Assembly (NCBI RefSeq): GCF_001518815.1
Contig: NZ_CP013987.1
Coordinates: 1,901,001 to 1,965,000, forward strand
Direction: 5' to 3'
Source of the DNA: Pseudomonas oryzihabitans
GTDB taxonomy: Bacteria; Pseudomonadota; Gammaproteobacteria; Pseudomonadales; Pseudomonadaceae
DNA length: 64,000 nucleotides
Positions 1-9,503 of the stretch are shown in pieces. Position 1 is the stretch's first letter; every line of letters starts with the position of its first letter. The translations under genes and the position numbers were made by a program. Below the pieces are notes generated by a model, which was not told where the DNA came from, made no database searches, and saw nothing but the letters and a program-made list of their open reading frames with translations.

Positions 1-224
1 GCAACATGTTTCCCCAGATCCTGCGCGGAAGGGTCCGCAACATCGGCGACATCAATGTCGATGCCGCGCTGGCGCAGCTCGCCGAGGCGGGTGTGCGCAC
101 GGTGCGGACTCACGTCCGCGGCGCCGGCCATCGCAAACTTTCCCTGGACCTCGTCGACGGCCGGGTGCTCATGCAACAGGTGGAGCTAACCTACGTTCCG
201 CCGCTTACGAGATTTACGCCATGA
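1..224 (+). CDS. cheD: CheD, chemoreceptor glutamine deamidase (C-terminal fragment)
   Basis: The window opens inside this gene; the reading frame is open from base 3 and ends at the TGA at 222-224. The visible residues match the CheD C-terminus: a [11 protein letters not shown] stretch, then GHRKLSLDL and GRVLMQQV. CheD deamidates glutamines in chemoreceptors. The stop overlaps the start of cheB by four bases (ATGA), so the two are translationally coupled and belong to one chemotaxis operon. The catalytic Cys/His lie upstream, outside the window. Confidence 0.8.
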   Translation, partial: NMFPQILRGRVRNIGDINVDAALAQLAEAGVRTVRTHVRGAGHRKLSLDLVDGRVLMQQVELTYVPPLTRFTP

Positions 225-1291
225 ACAAGATCAAGGTCCTCATCGTCGACGACTCGGCCGTGGTGCGGCAGGTGCTCGCCCAGAGTCTCGCGGAGGATCC
301 CGCCATCGAGGTCATGGGCGTCGCCGCCGACCCGGTGTTCGCCCAGGACAAGATGCGCAAGCAGTGGCCCGACGTCATCGTGCTGGACGTAGAGATGCCG
401 CGCATGGACGGCATCACTTTTCTCAAGAAGATCATGGCCGAGCGGCCGACCCCGGTGGTGATCTGCTCGACCCTGACCGAAAAGGGCGCAGCTACCACCC
501 TGCAGGCCATGGCCGCCGGGGCGGTCAGCATCGTCACCAAGCCCCAGGCCAATCTCAAGCAATTCCTCAAGGATGCTTCGGACGACCTCACCAGTGCGGT
601 GAAGGCCGCGGCCCGGGCCAATCTCAAGCGCCTGGTGCCGCGCGGCGTGCCCGTTACACCGACGCCCAAGCTCAGTGCCGACGCCATCCTGCCGGCGGGC
701 GGCAGTCCGGCCATGGCCCGTACCACCGAGCGCATCGTCGCCCTGGGTACCTCCACCGGCGGCACCCAGGCGCTGGAAGCGGTACTGACGACGCTGCCGC
801 GGGTCTGCCCGGGCATCGTGGTGGTGCAGCACATGCCGGAGCGTTTCACCGCGGCTTTCGCCGAGCGGCTGGATCGCCTCTGCGAACTGGAGGTGCGCGA
901 AGCCCGGCACGGCGACCGGGTCCTGCCCGGCCGGGTGCTCATCGCGCCGGGTGGGCGGCACATGCTGCTCAAGCGCAGTGGCGCGCAGTATCAGGTGGAC
1001 GTCATCGACGGGCCGCCGGTCAGTCGCCACCGGCCTTCGGTGGACGTGCTGTTTCGCTCGGTGGCCCGGGCCGCCGGCAGCAACGCCCTGGGCATCATCA
1101 TGACCGGCATGGGCGACGACGGCGCGCGCGGCCTCAAGGAATTGCGCGAGGCCGGTGGCCGCACCCTCGGCCAGGACGAGGACAGCTGCGTGGTCTACGG
1201 CATGCCCAAGGAAGCCATGAAGCTGGGCGCCGTGGAGCAGGAAATCGGTCTCAACCAGATCGCCGCCGCCATCCTCAAAGGCGGGGTCTAG
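221..1291 (+). CDS. cheB: CheB, chemotaxis response regulator protein-glutamate methylesterase
   Basis: Demethylates (and deamidates) methyl-accepting chemotaxis proteins once phosphorylated by CheA. The 356 residues show an N-terminal receiver domain (acidic pair D10-D11, phosphoacceptor D56 in VLDVEMP, K at about 108), a linker around 125-165, and the C-terminal esterase domain. Catalytic residues are visible: S178 in GTSTGGT, H204 in VVQHMP and D300 in TGMGDDGA. Length is normal for the family. The start overlaps the cheD stop. A cheD-cheB end of operon recalls the second chemotaxis cluster (Che2) of P. aeruginosa, which is an inference from memory. Confidence 0.95.
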   Translation: MNKIKVLIVDDSAVVRQVLAQSLAEDPAIEVMGVAADPVFAQDKMRKQWPDVIVLDVEMPRMDGITFLKKIMAERPTPVVICSTLTEKGAATTLQAMAAGAVSIVTKPQANLKQFLKDASDDLTSAVKAAARANLKRLVPRGVPVTPTPKLSADAILPAGGSPAMARTTERIVALGTSTGGTQALEAVLTTLPRVCPGIVVVQHMPERFTAAFAERLDRLCELEVREARHGDRVLPGRVLIAPGGRHMLLKRSGAQYQVDVIDGPPVSRHRPSVDVLFRSVARAAGSNALGIIMTGMGDDGARGLKELREAGGRTLGQDEDSCVVYGMPKEAMKLGAVEQEIGLNQIAAAILKGGV

Positions 1292-1344
1292 ACGAACTTG
1301 CGGGGCAGTCCGGACTCCAAGCGCCAGCACGCGAGGAGAGCCCC

Positions 1345-1920
1345 ATGTTCGACATCTGCCACTGGATCAACGAACCCGAAACCTGGCTGGCCGAGCCCGC
1401 TCGGCTGAGGGTCATCACCGACCGCCACAGCGACTTCTGGCGCCTGACCCATGACGGCGCCGAGCGTGACAGCGGCCACTTCTTCGGTGCCCGGGTCCAC
1501 AGTGGCTTCACTGCCCAACTGCGGGTAGCGGCGCGCTGCAAGAATCAGGGCGATCATGCCGGCATCATGGTGCGAATCGATGGGCACCACTGGCTGCGCG
1601 CCGGCATCGGCTATTTCGACGACACCCCGCAACTGCTCAGCGTACTGACCCAGGGCCGCTCCGACCTGGCCCTGGGCGCGCCGCTCGGTGATCACGAAGA
1701 ACTCTGGCTGAGAGTGACCCTGACCCAGGGCACGCTGCGCGTGCAGGCATCCCTCGATGGTCAGCGCTGGCCGCTGCTGCGGCTGGCCAGCTTGCCGGTG
1801 GCAGCGGAATACCGCGTCGGCCCGGTGTGCGGCACCCCGGAGCGGGGCGGCATGGAGGTGGCCTTCAGCGATTTCAGTCTGCAGGCCCCGTTGCAGCGCG
1901 GCCTCGCTGATCTGAGCTGA
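1345..1920 (+). CDS. DUF1349 family protein (concanavalin-like fold)
   Basis: A 191-residue protein of the DUF1349 type: a beta-rich sequence with conserved HDGAERDSGHFFG, a KNQGDHAGIMVRID segment and a DDTPQLLSVLT segment. Members adopt a concanavalin A-like jelly roll; no reaction is established. The start is the ATG preceded by GAGGAGAG. It lies 53 nt after cheB on the same strand and may be co-transcribed, but nothing ties it to chemotaxis. No signal peptide or membrane segment is seen, so it is probably cytoplasmic. Confidence 0.75.
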   Translation: MFDICHWINEPETWLAEPARLRVITDRHSDFWRLTHDGAERDSGHFFGARVHSGFTAQLRVAARCKNQGDHAGIMVRIDGHHWLRAGIGYFDDTPQLLSVLTQGRSDLALGAPLGDHEELWLRVTLTQGTLRVQASLDGQRWPLLRLASLPVAAEYRVGPVCGTPERGGMEVAFSDFSLQAPLQRGLADLS

Positions 1921-1935
1921 GGCGGGGAGGGGCCG

Positions 1936-2406
1936 TCAGCCGACGGTGACGGGAGGCAGTTCCACCTGCTGTACCTGCACCGGCTTGCGCGGAGCGACCA
2001 CCTTGGCAACGCCATCGACGACCTTTTCACCGTGCTGATTGAAGACACGGGTGGCCAGGTTCACGCGAAATTTCGGCAGCTTCTCCAGCACCTCGATCTC
2101 CACCGTCAGGGTATCGCCCAGCTTGACCGGCTTCTCGAAGGTCATGGTCTGGTCGACATAGAGGGTGCCCGGGCCTGGCAGGTTGCAGGCCACTGCGGCG
2201 CTGATCAGGGCGCCGCTGAGCATGCCGTGGGCGATGGGTTCGCGAAACAGCGTCTTGGCCGCGAAATCGGCGTCCAGGTGCAGCGGATTGCAGTCGCCGG
2301 AAAGGGCAGCGAACAGCAGCACATCGCGCTGCTCGATGGTGCGGGTCACGGTAGCCTTCTGGCCGATTTCGAGGGCCTCATAAGGGATGTTTTCAGTCAG
2401 ACTCAT
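1936..2406 (-). CDS. phaJ: (R)-specific enoyl-CoA hydratase, MaoC/PhaJ type
   Basis: Hydrates trans-2-enoyl-CoA to (R)-3-hydroxyacyl-CoA, linking beta-oxidation to polyhydroxyalkanoate precursor supply. The 156 residues form one hot-dog domain with the hydratase 2 motif: D38 and H43 in SGDCNPLHLD. The IAHGMLSGALISAA block and the C-terminal ELPPVTVG closely resemble Pseudomonas PhaJ1 as I remember it, and the length is identical. An upstream in-frame ATG would add 34 residues, but the start used here has a GGAG eight bases before it and gives the family N-terminus. It is divergent from fadD across an intergenic palindrome, fitting joint control by acyl-CoA or fatty acid. Confidence 0.88.
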   Translation of the reverse strand: MSLTENIPYEALEIGQKATVTRTIEQRDVLLFAALSGDCNPLHLDADFAAKTLFREPIAHGMLSGALISAAVACNLPGPGTLYVDQTMTFEKPVKLGDTLTVEIEVLEKLPKFRVNLATRVFNQHGEKVVDGVAKVVAPRKPVQVQQVELPPVTVG

Positions 2407-2522
2407 GACGCGCTCCGGCAGCTGTGAAAGGGCGGCGGACGCCGCGAAGCCGGGCATTCTACCCAGGCCCAGGGCCCGAGGCGAATCGTCGCCCAGAAAA
2501 GCTGCCATGAAGCGTGACCGAA

Positions 2523-2540
2523 AATGACTATATGGTCATT
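2523..2540. promoter_or_regulatory. Palindromic operator candidate between phaJ and fadD
   Basis: AATGACTATATGGTCATT is an 18-bp dyad with 16 of 18 symmetric positions (AATGAC/GTCATT arms). It lies 117 bp before phaJ and 126 bp before fadD, which are transcribed away from it. Such a dyad suits a TetR-type regulator of fatty-acid genes. It does not match the PsrA consensus (GAAAC...GTTTC), so the regulator is unknown. Confidence 0.5.
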
Positions 2541-2665
2541 AAGTGACGTAAAGGGCGGATATTGATGCTGTTGCGGCTAGGGCAAAGCTGCTAGGCTCGC
2601 AGGGCCGGTTCACTGCTGATCACGGCACTCTCCCATGACAATAACCAAGAGCAGGAGCGGGCTGC

Positions 2666-4345
2666 ATGATGCCGAATTTCTGGAGTGACAAGTATCCTGA
2701 GGGCATCCAGACAGACATAGACCTGGACCGTTATCGCAACGTCCTGGCGGTGTTTCGCGAGGCCTGCCAGACCTACGCCGAACGCCCGGCGTTCAGCAAC
2801 CTGGGGCGGACGCTGAGCTACCGTGAACTCTATGAGCTGTCCGGTCAGTTCGCTGCCTACCTGCAGAAGCACACCGATCTGCAACCGGGCGATCGCATCG
2901 CGGTACAGATGCCCAATGTGCTGCAGTATCCGGTGGTGGTCTTTGGCGCCATGCGCGCCGGCCTGGTGGTGGTCAATACCAACCCGCTCTACACCGCCCG
3001 CGAGATGCAGCATCAGTTCAAGGATTCCGGCGCCCGGGCGCTGGTCTGCCTGGCCAACATGGCGCACCTGGCCGAGCAGGTGCTGCCGCAGACCGACATC
3101 CGCCACGTCATCGTCACCGAGGTCGGCGACCTGCTGCCGACCTTCAAGCGACTGCTGGTCAATGCCGTGGTGCGCCACGTCAAGAAGATGGTGCCGGCCT
3201 ACCGCATTCCCCATTCCATCCGCTTCGTCGATGCCATGACCAAGGGCGAGCACGTCGATTTCGTCGACGCCGACCCGGCGGCGGAAGACATCGCCGTGCT
3301 GCAGTACACCGGCGGCACCACCGGCATCGCCAAAGGCGCCATGCTGACCCATCGCAACCTGGTGGCCAACATGCTGCAGTGCCAGGTGCTGATGACCAAG
3401 TACCTGGGCGGCGGCGCTCAGGTCATGATCGCGCCGCTGCCGCTCTACCACATCTATGCCTTCACCATTCACTGCATGGCCATGCTGATCCAGGGCAACC
3501 ATAACGTCCTGATCACCAATCCGCGCGATTTGCCGGCGCTGGTCAAGGAACTCAAGCAGTGGCGCTTCAACGGCTTCGTCGGCCTCAACACCCTGTTCGC
3601 CGCCCTGTGCAACAGCGAGGATTTCCGCCAGCTGGATTTCTCCCAGCTCAAGGTGACCTTTTCCGGTGGCATGGCGCTACAGCAATCCGTGGCCCTGCGC
3701 TGGGAAGAGGTCACCGGCTGCGGCATCTGCGAAGGCTACGGCATGACCGAAACCAGTCCGGTGGTGAGCTTCAATCCGCTGGAGCGTCGTCGGCTGGGTA
3801 CCATCGGCATGCCGGTGCCGGGCACCGACTGCAAGGTGGTGGATGCCGATGGCGTGGCCCAGGGTTTCGACACCCCCGGCGAACTGTGCGTCAAGGGTCC
3901 CCAGGTGATGAAGGGCTACTGGCTGCGGCCCGAGGCCACCGCCGAGGTGCTCGACGCGGAGGGTTGGCTGCGCACCGGCGACATTGCCGTGATCGAGCCG
4001 GATGGCTATCTGCGCATCGTCGATCGCAAGAAGGACATGATTCTGGTCTCTGGTTTCAACGTCTATCCCAACGAGCTGGAAGAGGTTCTTTCCCAGCTGC
4101 CTGGCGTGCTGCAATGCGCGGCCATCGGCATTCCCGACGAGGTAGCGGGAGAGAAGATCAAGGTGTTCGTGGTGCCCAGACCGGGTGCCTCCCTGACCAC
4201 CGAGCAGGTGCTCAGGCACATGCACGATCATCTCACCGGCTACAAGCGACCCAAGCTGGTGGAATTCCGCGACAGTCTGCCGACCACCAACGTCGGCAAG
4301 ATCCTGCGCCGCGAACTGCGTGACGCCGAACTCAAGAAGACGTAA
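2666..4345 (+). CDS. fadD: Long-chain fatty acid--CoA ligase
   Basis: Activates fatty acids with ATP and CoA at the inner membrane for beta-oxidation. The 559 residues match Pseudomonas FadD1/FadD2: the AMP-binding P-loop YTGGTTGIAKG at 214-224, GYGMTETSPVV, the adenylation hinge GWLRTGDIAVIEPDGYL, DRKKDMI, and the C-terminal catalytic lysine in NVGKILRREL. Two adjacent ATG codons (2666, 2669) are possible starts. P. aeruginosa carries tandem fadD1-fadD2 genes; only one copy is present here and the next gene is unrelated. FadD1 and FadD2 cannot be told apart by eye. Confidence 0.93.
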   Translation: MMPNFWSDKYPEGIQTDIDLDRYRNVLAVFREACQTYAERPAFSNLGRTLSYRELYELSGQFAAYLQKHTDLQPGDRIAVQMPNVLQYPVVVFGAMRAGLVVVNTNPLYTAREMQHQFKDSGARALVCLANMAHLAEQVLPQTDIRHVIVTEVGDLLPTFKRLLVNAVVRHVKKMVPAYRIPHSIRFVDAMTKGEHVDFVDADPAAEDIAVLQYTGGTTGIAKGAMLTHRNLVANMLQCQVLMTKYLGGGAQVMIAPLPLYHIYAFTIHCMAMLIQGNHNVLITNPRDLPALVKELKQWRFNGFVGLNTLFAALCNSEDFRQLDFSQLKVTFSGGMALQQSVALRWEEVTGCGICEGYGMTETSPVVSFNPLERRRLGTIGMPVPGTDCKVVDADGVAQGFDTPGELCVKGPQVMKGYWLRPEATAEVLDAEGWLRTGDIAVIEPDGYLRIVDRKKDMILVSGFNVYPNELEEVLSQLPGVLQCAAIGIPDEVAGEKIKVFVVPRPGASLTTEQVLRHMHDHLTGYKRPKLVEFRDSLPTTNVGKILRRELRDAELKKT

Positions 4346-4368
4346 CAGCGGTTCGCTATGCCCCCAAG

Positions 4369-4395
4369 CCGCTACCTCTCGTCGACTGGTAGCGG
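4369..4395 (+). terminator. Possible hairpin terminator after fadD
   Basis: An 8-bp perfect stem, CCGCTACC/GGTAGCGG, with an 11-nt loop lies 24 nt past the fadD stop. It has no clear U-tract, so Rho-independent termination is uncertain. Confidence 0.35.
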
Positions 4396-4447
4396 CGCGG
4401 CACCTCGTCAAGCATGGTTTTCGCAAGAGGTTCGGGTATAAACCGCA

Positions 4448-4464
4448 GGCGGCATTTTGCCGCC
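4448..4464 (+). promoter_or_regulatory. Leader hairpin before the SGNH-like gene
   Basis: GGCGGCA-TTT-TGCCGCC is a perfect 7-bp stem with a 3-nt loop, ending 33 nt before the start at 4498. No T-run follows, so it looks more like a leader structure or processing site than a terminator. Confidence 0.3.
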
Positions 4465-4497
4465 ATCACCTCAGACCTCTCTCCTCGGGGACACACC

Positions 4498-5277
4498 ATG
4501 CGAATTCGCGTACGCCAGGCCTTGCTGGGCCTTCTGCTGCTGGGCTCGACCGTGCTGGGCCAGGCTCAGGCCGGCGAGCCCATCCGCGTCCTGTTCGTGG
4601 GCAATAGCTACACTTTCGTCAACGATCTGCCGGCGATGGTCCGTCAAATGTCCGTCGAGGCCGGTCAGTCGCGCCCCTTGGACGTCAAGCATGTGACCTT
4701 CAGTGGTGCGAGCCTCGAACAACACTGGAAGCGCCACGACGTGCAGGACGAGCTGGCCAGGGCCAACTACGATTACGTGGTGATCCAGGACCACAGCATG
4801 ATGCCGGTGAAGAATCCCGACCTCACCCGTCAGTACGTGCGCCTGATCGCCGACCTGGCGCGCAAGGACGGCGCCCAGCCGATCCTCTACCTGACCTGGG
4901 CGCGGCAGAACAATTCGACCATGCAGGCCCAGCTGGACAGCGTCTACACCCCCCTGGCCAAGGAGACCGGCGCGCTGCTGGCACCCGTGGGCCAGGCCTG
5001 GCAGAAGGCCTTGGCCGATCAGCCGCAACCCGGGCTGTTCCTGCCCGATGGCAGCCATCCGTCCTTCACGGGTACCTACCTGACCGCCTCGGTGTTCTAT
5101 GCGCTGATCTATGGCACCCGTCCGCCGTTGCCGGCTGCGGGGGAGAAGATCAAGTTCGATCACGCCGATCCGGCGGATCTGCAGCAGGATGCCTGGAAGG
5201 CCCTGCAGTCCCTCGACATGGCCCTGCGTACCCCGCCGGCCAAGCTGAACATGGCCAGCGTCCAGGCCAAGCGCTGA
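4498..5277 (+). CDS. Secreted SGNH-hydrolase-like protein (DUF4886-like)
   Basis: A 259-residue exported protein: residues 1-25 form a signal peptide with a leucine-rich core ending QAQA. The mature part begins with an SGNH block I, FVGNSYTF (S37 the presumed nucleophile), and ends with DGSHPS (D184, H187), giving a plausible Ser-Asp-His triad of a GDSL-type esterase/lipase fold. The substrate is unknown. A longer in-frame start at 4414 would put about 28 residues in front of the signal peptide and is rejected. It stands alone between fadD and hrpA. Confidence 0.7.
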   Translation: MRIRVRQALLGLLLLGSTVLGQAQAGEPIRVLFVGNSYTFVNDLPAMVRQMSVEAGQSRPLDVKHVTFSGASLEQHWKRHDVQDELARANYDYVVIQDHSMMPVKNPDLTRQYVRLIADLARKDGAQPILYLTWARQNNSTMQAQLDSVYTPLAKETGALLAPVGQAWQKALADQPQPGLFLPDGSHPSFTGTYLTASVFYALIYGTRPPLPAAGEKIKFDHADPADLQQDAWKALQSLDMALRTPPAKLNMASVQAKR

Positions 5278-5420
5278 TCCGGTACCGCCCTTGCGCGACC
5301 AGACGTCGCGCAAGGGCGTGCAGCCCCGCTGTTTTCCGCCCGCCGTTCTTGTAAAGCCCCGCCTTACCCCCCAACTCTTTTACACTTACCGGTCCAAGCG
5401 ACCGCCGTTGAAAGAGTTTC

Positions 5421-8400
5421 ATGACCGATACCCCCTCCGTTGCCCGTCTTGCCGCCAATCTGGATCAGGCCTTCAACGCCGATCGCCATCGCCTGAGGCG
5501 CCAGCTCCAGGCCCTGCAGAAACAGCCCGATCCGACCCGCGAGGCCCAGTGGCTGGAGCGTTTCCAGGCCTCCTGCGCCAAGGTCGAGGCACGGCGTGCC
5601 AGCGTGCCGAGTATCCGCTACGACGACGCCTTGCCCATCGCCGCCAAGCGCGAGGAGATCAAGCGCGCCATCGAAGGCCATCAGGTGGTGGTGATCGCCG
5701 GTGAGACCGGCTCGGGCAAGACCACCCAGCTGCCGAAGATCTGTCTGGAGCTGGGCAGGGGCGTGCGCGGCCTGATCGGCCACACCCAGCCCCGCCGGCT
5801 GGCGGCGCGCAGCGTGGCCGCCCGGGTGGCCGAGGAAATTGGCTCACCCCTGGGCGAACTGGTGGGCTATCAGGTGCGCTTCGAGGACCAGAGCACCGAT
5901 GCCAGCCTGATCAAGCTGATGACCGACGGTATCCTGCTGGCCGAGACCCAGCACGACCGCTTTCTCGAACGTTACGACACGATCATCGTCGACGAGGCCC
6001 ACGAGCGCAGTCTCAACATCGATTTCCTGCTGGGGTTTCTCAAGACCCTGCTGCCGCGCCGGCCCGATCTCAAGCTGATCATCACCTCGGCCACCATCGA
6101 CCTGGAGCGCTTCTCCCAGCATTTTGACGGCGCGCCCATCGTCGAGGTGTCCGGACGTACCTATCCGGTGGATACCTGGTACCGCCCCCTCAGCGCCGAG
6201 GTGGACGAAGACGGCGAGCGGCTGGTGGACGATCTCTCGGTGGATCAGGGCATCCTTCAGGCACTGGACGAGATCGAAGCCCACGAGCACAGCGTCGGCC
6301 AGCGCCCGGGCGATGTTCTGGTGTTCCTGCCGGGTGAACGGGAGATCCGTGATTGCGCGGAGGTCCTGCGCAAGGCTCAGCTTCGATTCACCGAGGTCTT
6401 GCCGCTCTATGCGCGCCTGACCCCGGCCGAACAGCAGAAGATCTTTCAGCCGCGCCCCGGGCGCAAGATCGTGTTGGCCACCAACGTCGCCGAGACCTCG
6501 CTGACCGTGCCGGGCATCCGCTACGTGATCGACAGCGGCACGGCGCGCATCAGCCGCTACAGCTACCGCGCCAAGGTCCAGCGGCTGCCGATCGAAGCCA
6601 TCTCCCAGGCCAGCGCCAACCAGCGCAAGGGCCGCTGCGGCCGGGTCGAGCCCGGCATCTGCATTCGCCTCTACAGCGAGGAGGACTTCCTCGGTCGCCC
6701 GACCTTTACCGATCCGGAGATCCTGCGCACCAACCTGGCAGCGGTGATCCTGCAGATGCTGCACCTGCGTCTGGGTCGCATCGAGGACTTTCCCTTCATC
6801 GAGCCGCCGGATGGCAAGGCGATCAAGGACGGCTTCACCCTGTTGCAGGAGCTCTCGGCAGTGGATGCCGAGGGTCGACTGCTGCCCCTGGGCCGGCAAC
6901 TGGCGCGCCTGCCCGTCGATCCACGCCTGGGCCGCATGCTGCTGGAGGCGACGGAGCAGGGCAGTCTCGCCGAGGTGCTGATCGTTACCAGCGCCCTGTC
7001 GGTGCAGGACCCGCGCGAGCGTCCGGCGGATCGCCAGACCCAGGCCGATCAGGCCCACGCCCAATGGAAGGACCCGGATTCGGACTTCGCCGCCCTGGTC
7101 AATCTCTGGCACGGGTTCGAAGAGCAGCGCCAGGCGCTGGGTTCCAATGCCCTGCGCAGCTGGTGCCGCAAGCACTTCCTCAATTATCTGCGGCTGCGCG
7201 AATGGCGCGATGCCCATCGCCAGCTGACTCTGCTGTGCCGCGAGCTGGGACTCAAGGCGCGCAAGACGGAGAATCCATCGCCGGCGTCCGCGGAGACTGT
7301 CGACAAGCCGGTGCTCACCACCGACAAGCGCGTCAACGCCAAGGCCCAGCAACAGGCGGAGGCCAGCGAGGCAGCGGTGCGCGCCCGCGGTTATGCGGCG
7401 CTGCACAAGGCCATTCTGGCCGGTCTGCTCAGCCAGATCGGCCATAAGAGCGAGGACGGTGACTACCTCGGTGCCCGGCAGCGGCGCTTCTGGATCCATC
7501 CCAGCAGCGTCATCGGTCGCAAGAAGCCCACCTGGATCATGGCCGCCGAACTGGTGGAAACCACCAAGCTGTTCGCCCGCATGGTGGCCAAGATCGAACC
7601 GGACTGGATCGAGCCGGTGGCCGGCCATCTGGTCAAGAAGACCCACCTGGAACCCCATTGGGAGAAGAAGCGCGGTCAGGTAGTGGCCTTTGAGCAGGTC
7701 ACCCTCTATGGCCTGATCGTGGTGGGTCGCCGTCCGGTGCACTTCGGCCCCATCGATCCGCCTGCTGCCCGCGAGCTGTTCATCCGTGAGGGCCTGGTGC
7801 GTGGCGAGATCAATAGCCGCGCCAAGTGCCTGGCCGCCAACCGGGCACTGCTGGAGCGGCTGGACGAACTGGAAGCCAAGGCACGGCGCCGCGACATTCT
7901 CGCCGACGAGGAGACGCTGTTCGACTACTATGCCGCGCGGCTGCCGGCGGACGTCTACCAGACCGCCACCTTCGACAGCTGGTACCGCCGCGAGAGCGCC
8001 AAGCAGCCCGACCTGCTGCTGATGCGCGAAGAGGACGTCCTTGCCCGCGAAGCCAGTGAGGTCACCGCGACCCAGTACCCGGACACTCTGCGCCTGGGCG
8101 AACTGATCCTGCCGCTGTCCTACGAATTCGATCCGACCCATCCGCGCGACGGCGTCACCCTGCGGGTGCCCGCGCCGCTGCTGCCGCAGCTACCGCCCCA
8201 GCGCCTCGACTGGCTGGTGCCCGGCCTGTTGTACGACCGCTGCGTGGCGCTGGTGCGCAACCTGCCCAAGGCGTTGCGCAAGAACTTCGTGCCGGTGCCG
8301 GATTTCGTCCGCGCCGCCCTGGACAAGATCCCCTTCGGCGAGGGGTCGCTCCACGAAGCCCTGGGGCGTGAGCTGCAGCGCATGACCGGCGCGCGCATTC

Positions 8401-9446
8401 CCGACGAAGCCTGGCCGGAAGCCGAAGCCGGCCTGGACCCTCATTTGCGCATGAATCTCGAAGTCGTCGATGCCCAGGGCAAGCCCCTGGGCGAAGGTCG
8501 CGATCTGGCCGAGGTGACGGCGCGCTTCGCCCAGGAAAGCCAGGCGGCACTGGCGCTACCGACACAGAAGCGTCAGGAGCAGCGCCCGGTGGAGGCCAAG
8601 GCCTTCGCCGAGGTGGCGGCCAAGACCCAGCAGCAGGTGGCAGGGCTGTCGATGACGGTCTATCCGGCACTGGTGGACGAGCAGGGCACCGTACGCGAAG
8701 GCCGCTTTGCCACCCAGGCCGAGGCCAGCTACCAGCACCGGCGGGCGCTGCAGCGACTGCTGCTGCAGCAACTGACCGAGCAGGCCAAGTTCCTGCGCGG
8801 CAAGTTGCCCGGCCTCACCGAGCTGGGCCTGCTGCATCGTGAACTGGGGCGTCCGGAAGCCCTGGTGGAAGACATCCTGCTGGCCAGCCTGGATGCCGCT
8901 ATCCTCGCCGACGAGGCCCAGCTGCCACGGGATGGTGCCGGGCTGGCCTCCCTTGCCGAGAGACGCAAGGCGGGCTTGACCGAACAGGCCGAACGCATCG
9001 CGCGCCTGACCCTGGAGATCCTCAAGCTCTGGCATGGCCTGCAGAAGAAATTCAAAGGGCGCATCGACCTGGCCCAGGCGGTGGCCCTGAACGACATCAA
9101 GGCGCAATTGGCCAGCCTGGTCTATCCCGGCTTCGTCCGGGACACGCCACTGGAATGGCTCAAGGAATACCCGCGCTACCTCAAGGCCATCGAGCAGCGC
9201 TTCGACAAGCTCGGCGGCCAGGTACAGCGTGATCGCGTCTGGAGCGGCGAGCTGGCCGGACTCTGGGAGCAGTACCGCGCCCGCGCTGCCAAGCATGGCC
9301 AGGAGGGCAAACGCGACGCCAATCTGGAGCTCTATCGCTGGATGCTGGAAGAGTACCGGGTGTCACTCTGGGCCCAGCAACTGGGGACCCGGATGCCGGT
9401 GTCGGACAAGCGCTTGAACAAGCAGTGGAGTCAGGTGGAAGCCTAG
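5421..9446 (+). CDS. hrpA: ATP-dependent RNA helicase HrpA
   Basis: A DEAH-box (DExH) RNA helicase of 1341 residues, a little longer than usual for HrpA. Walker A GETGSGKT is at 94-101, the DEAH box at 191-194 (IIVDEAHERSLNID) and SAT at 223-225. Motif VI (NQRKGRCGRVEPG) follows, then the HA2/winged-helix and OB regions, and a long C-terminal extension (roughly 620 to the end) of the DUF3418 type found in bacterial HrpA. An Ala/Gln/Lys-rich linker lies near 610-660. The start ATG is preceded by GAAAGAG. HrpA acts in mRNA processing and stalled-ribosome rescue in E. coli. It is monocistronic or co-transcribed with the next gene. Confidence 0.95.
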   Translation: MTDTPSVARLAANLDQAFNADRHRLRRQLQALQKQPDPTREAQWLERFQASCAKVEARRASVPSIRYDDALPIAAKREEIKRAIEGHQVVVIAGETGSGKTTQLPKICLELGRGVRGLIGHTQPRRLAARSVAARVAEEIGSPLGELVGYQVRFEDQSTDASLIKLMTDGILLAETQHDRFLERYDTIIVDEAHERSLNIDFLLGFLKTLLPRRPDLKLIITSATIDLERFSQHFDGAPIVEVSGRTYPVDTWYRPLSAEVDEDGERLVDDLSVDQGILQALDEIEAHEHSVGQRPGDVLVFLPGEREIRDCAEVLRKAQLRFTEVLPLYARLTPAEQQKIFQPRPGRKIVLATNVAETSLTVPGIRYVIDSGTARISRYSYRAKVQRLPIEAISQASANQRKGRCGRVEPGICIRLYSEEDFLGRPTFTDPEILRTNLAAVILQMLHLRLGRIEDFPFIEPPDGKAIKDGFTLLQELSAVDAEGRLLPLGRQLARLPVDPRLGRMLLEATEQGSLAEVLIVTSALSVQDPRERPADRQTQADQAHAQWKDPDSDFAALVNLWHGFEEQRQALGSNALRSWCRKHFLNYLRLREWRDAHRQLTLLCRELGLKARKTENPSPASAETVDKPVLTTDKRVNAKAQQQAEASEAAVRARGYAALHKAILAGLLSQIGHKSEDGDYLGARQRRFWIHPSSVIGRKKPTWIMAAELVETTKLFARMVAKIEPDWIEPVAGHLVKKTHLEPHWEKKRGQVVAFEQVTLYGLIVVGRRPVHFGPIDPPAARELFIREGLVRGEINSRAKCLAANRALLERLDELEAKARRRDILADEETLFDYYAARLPADVYQTATFDSWYRRESAKQPDLLLMREEDVLAREASEVTATQYPDTLRLGELILPLSYEFDPTHPRDGVTLRVPAPLLPQLPPQRLDWLVPGLLYDRCVALVRNLPKALRKNFVPVPDFVRAALDKIPFGEGSLHEALGRELQRMTGARIPDEAWPEAEAGLDPHLRMNLEVVDAQGKPLGEGRDLAEVTARFAQESQAALALPTQKRQEQRPVEAKAFAEVAAKTQQQVAGLSMTVYPALVDEQGTVREGRFATQAEASYQHRRALQRLLLQQLTEQAKFLRGKLPGLTELGLLHRELGRPEALVEDILLASLDAAILADEAQLPRDGAGLASLAERRKAGLTEQAERIARLTLEILKLWHGLQKKFKGRIDLAQAVALNDIKAQLASLVYPGFVRDTPLEWLKEYPRYLKAIEQRFDKLGGQVQRDRVWSGELAGLWEQYRARAAKHGQEGKRDANLELYRWMLEEYRVSLWAQQLGTRMPVSDKRLNKQWSQVEA

Positions 9447-9503
9447 CGGGTCATCCATCGGAAGGGACGCGTGCAAGGGCCTGGGGCTGGCATAGTCGAG
9501 GCC

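Noticed and set aside
364-1344. Long in-frame extension upstream of the DUF1349 gene
   Set aside because: The open frame runs antiphase through cheB; the real start is the ATG at 1345 with a strong ribosome site.
5844-8141. A 765-codon minus-strand frame opposite hrpA
   Set aside because: Shadow frame in high-GC coding DNA; the plus strand has all DEAH helicase motifs.
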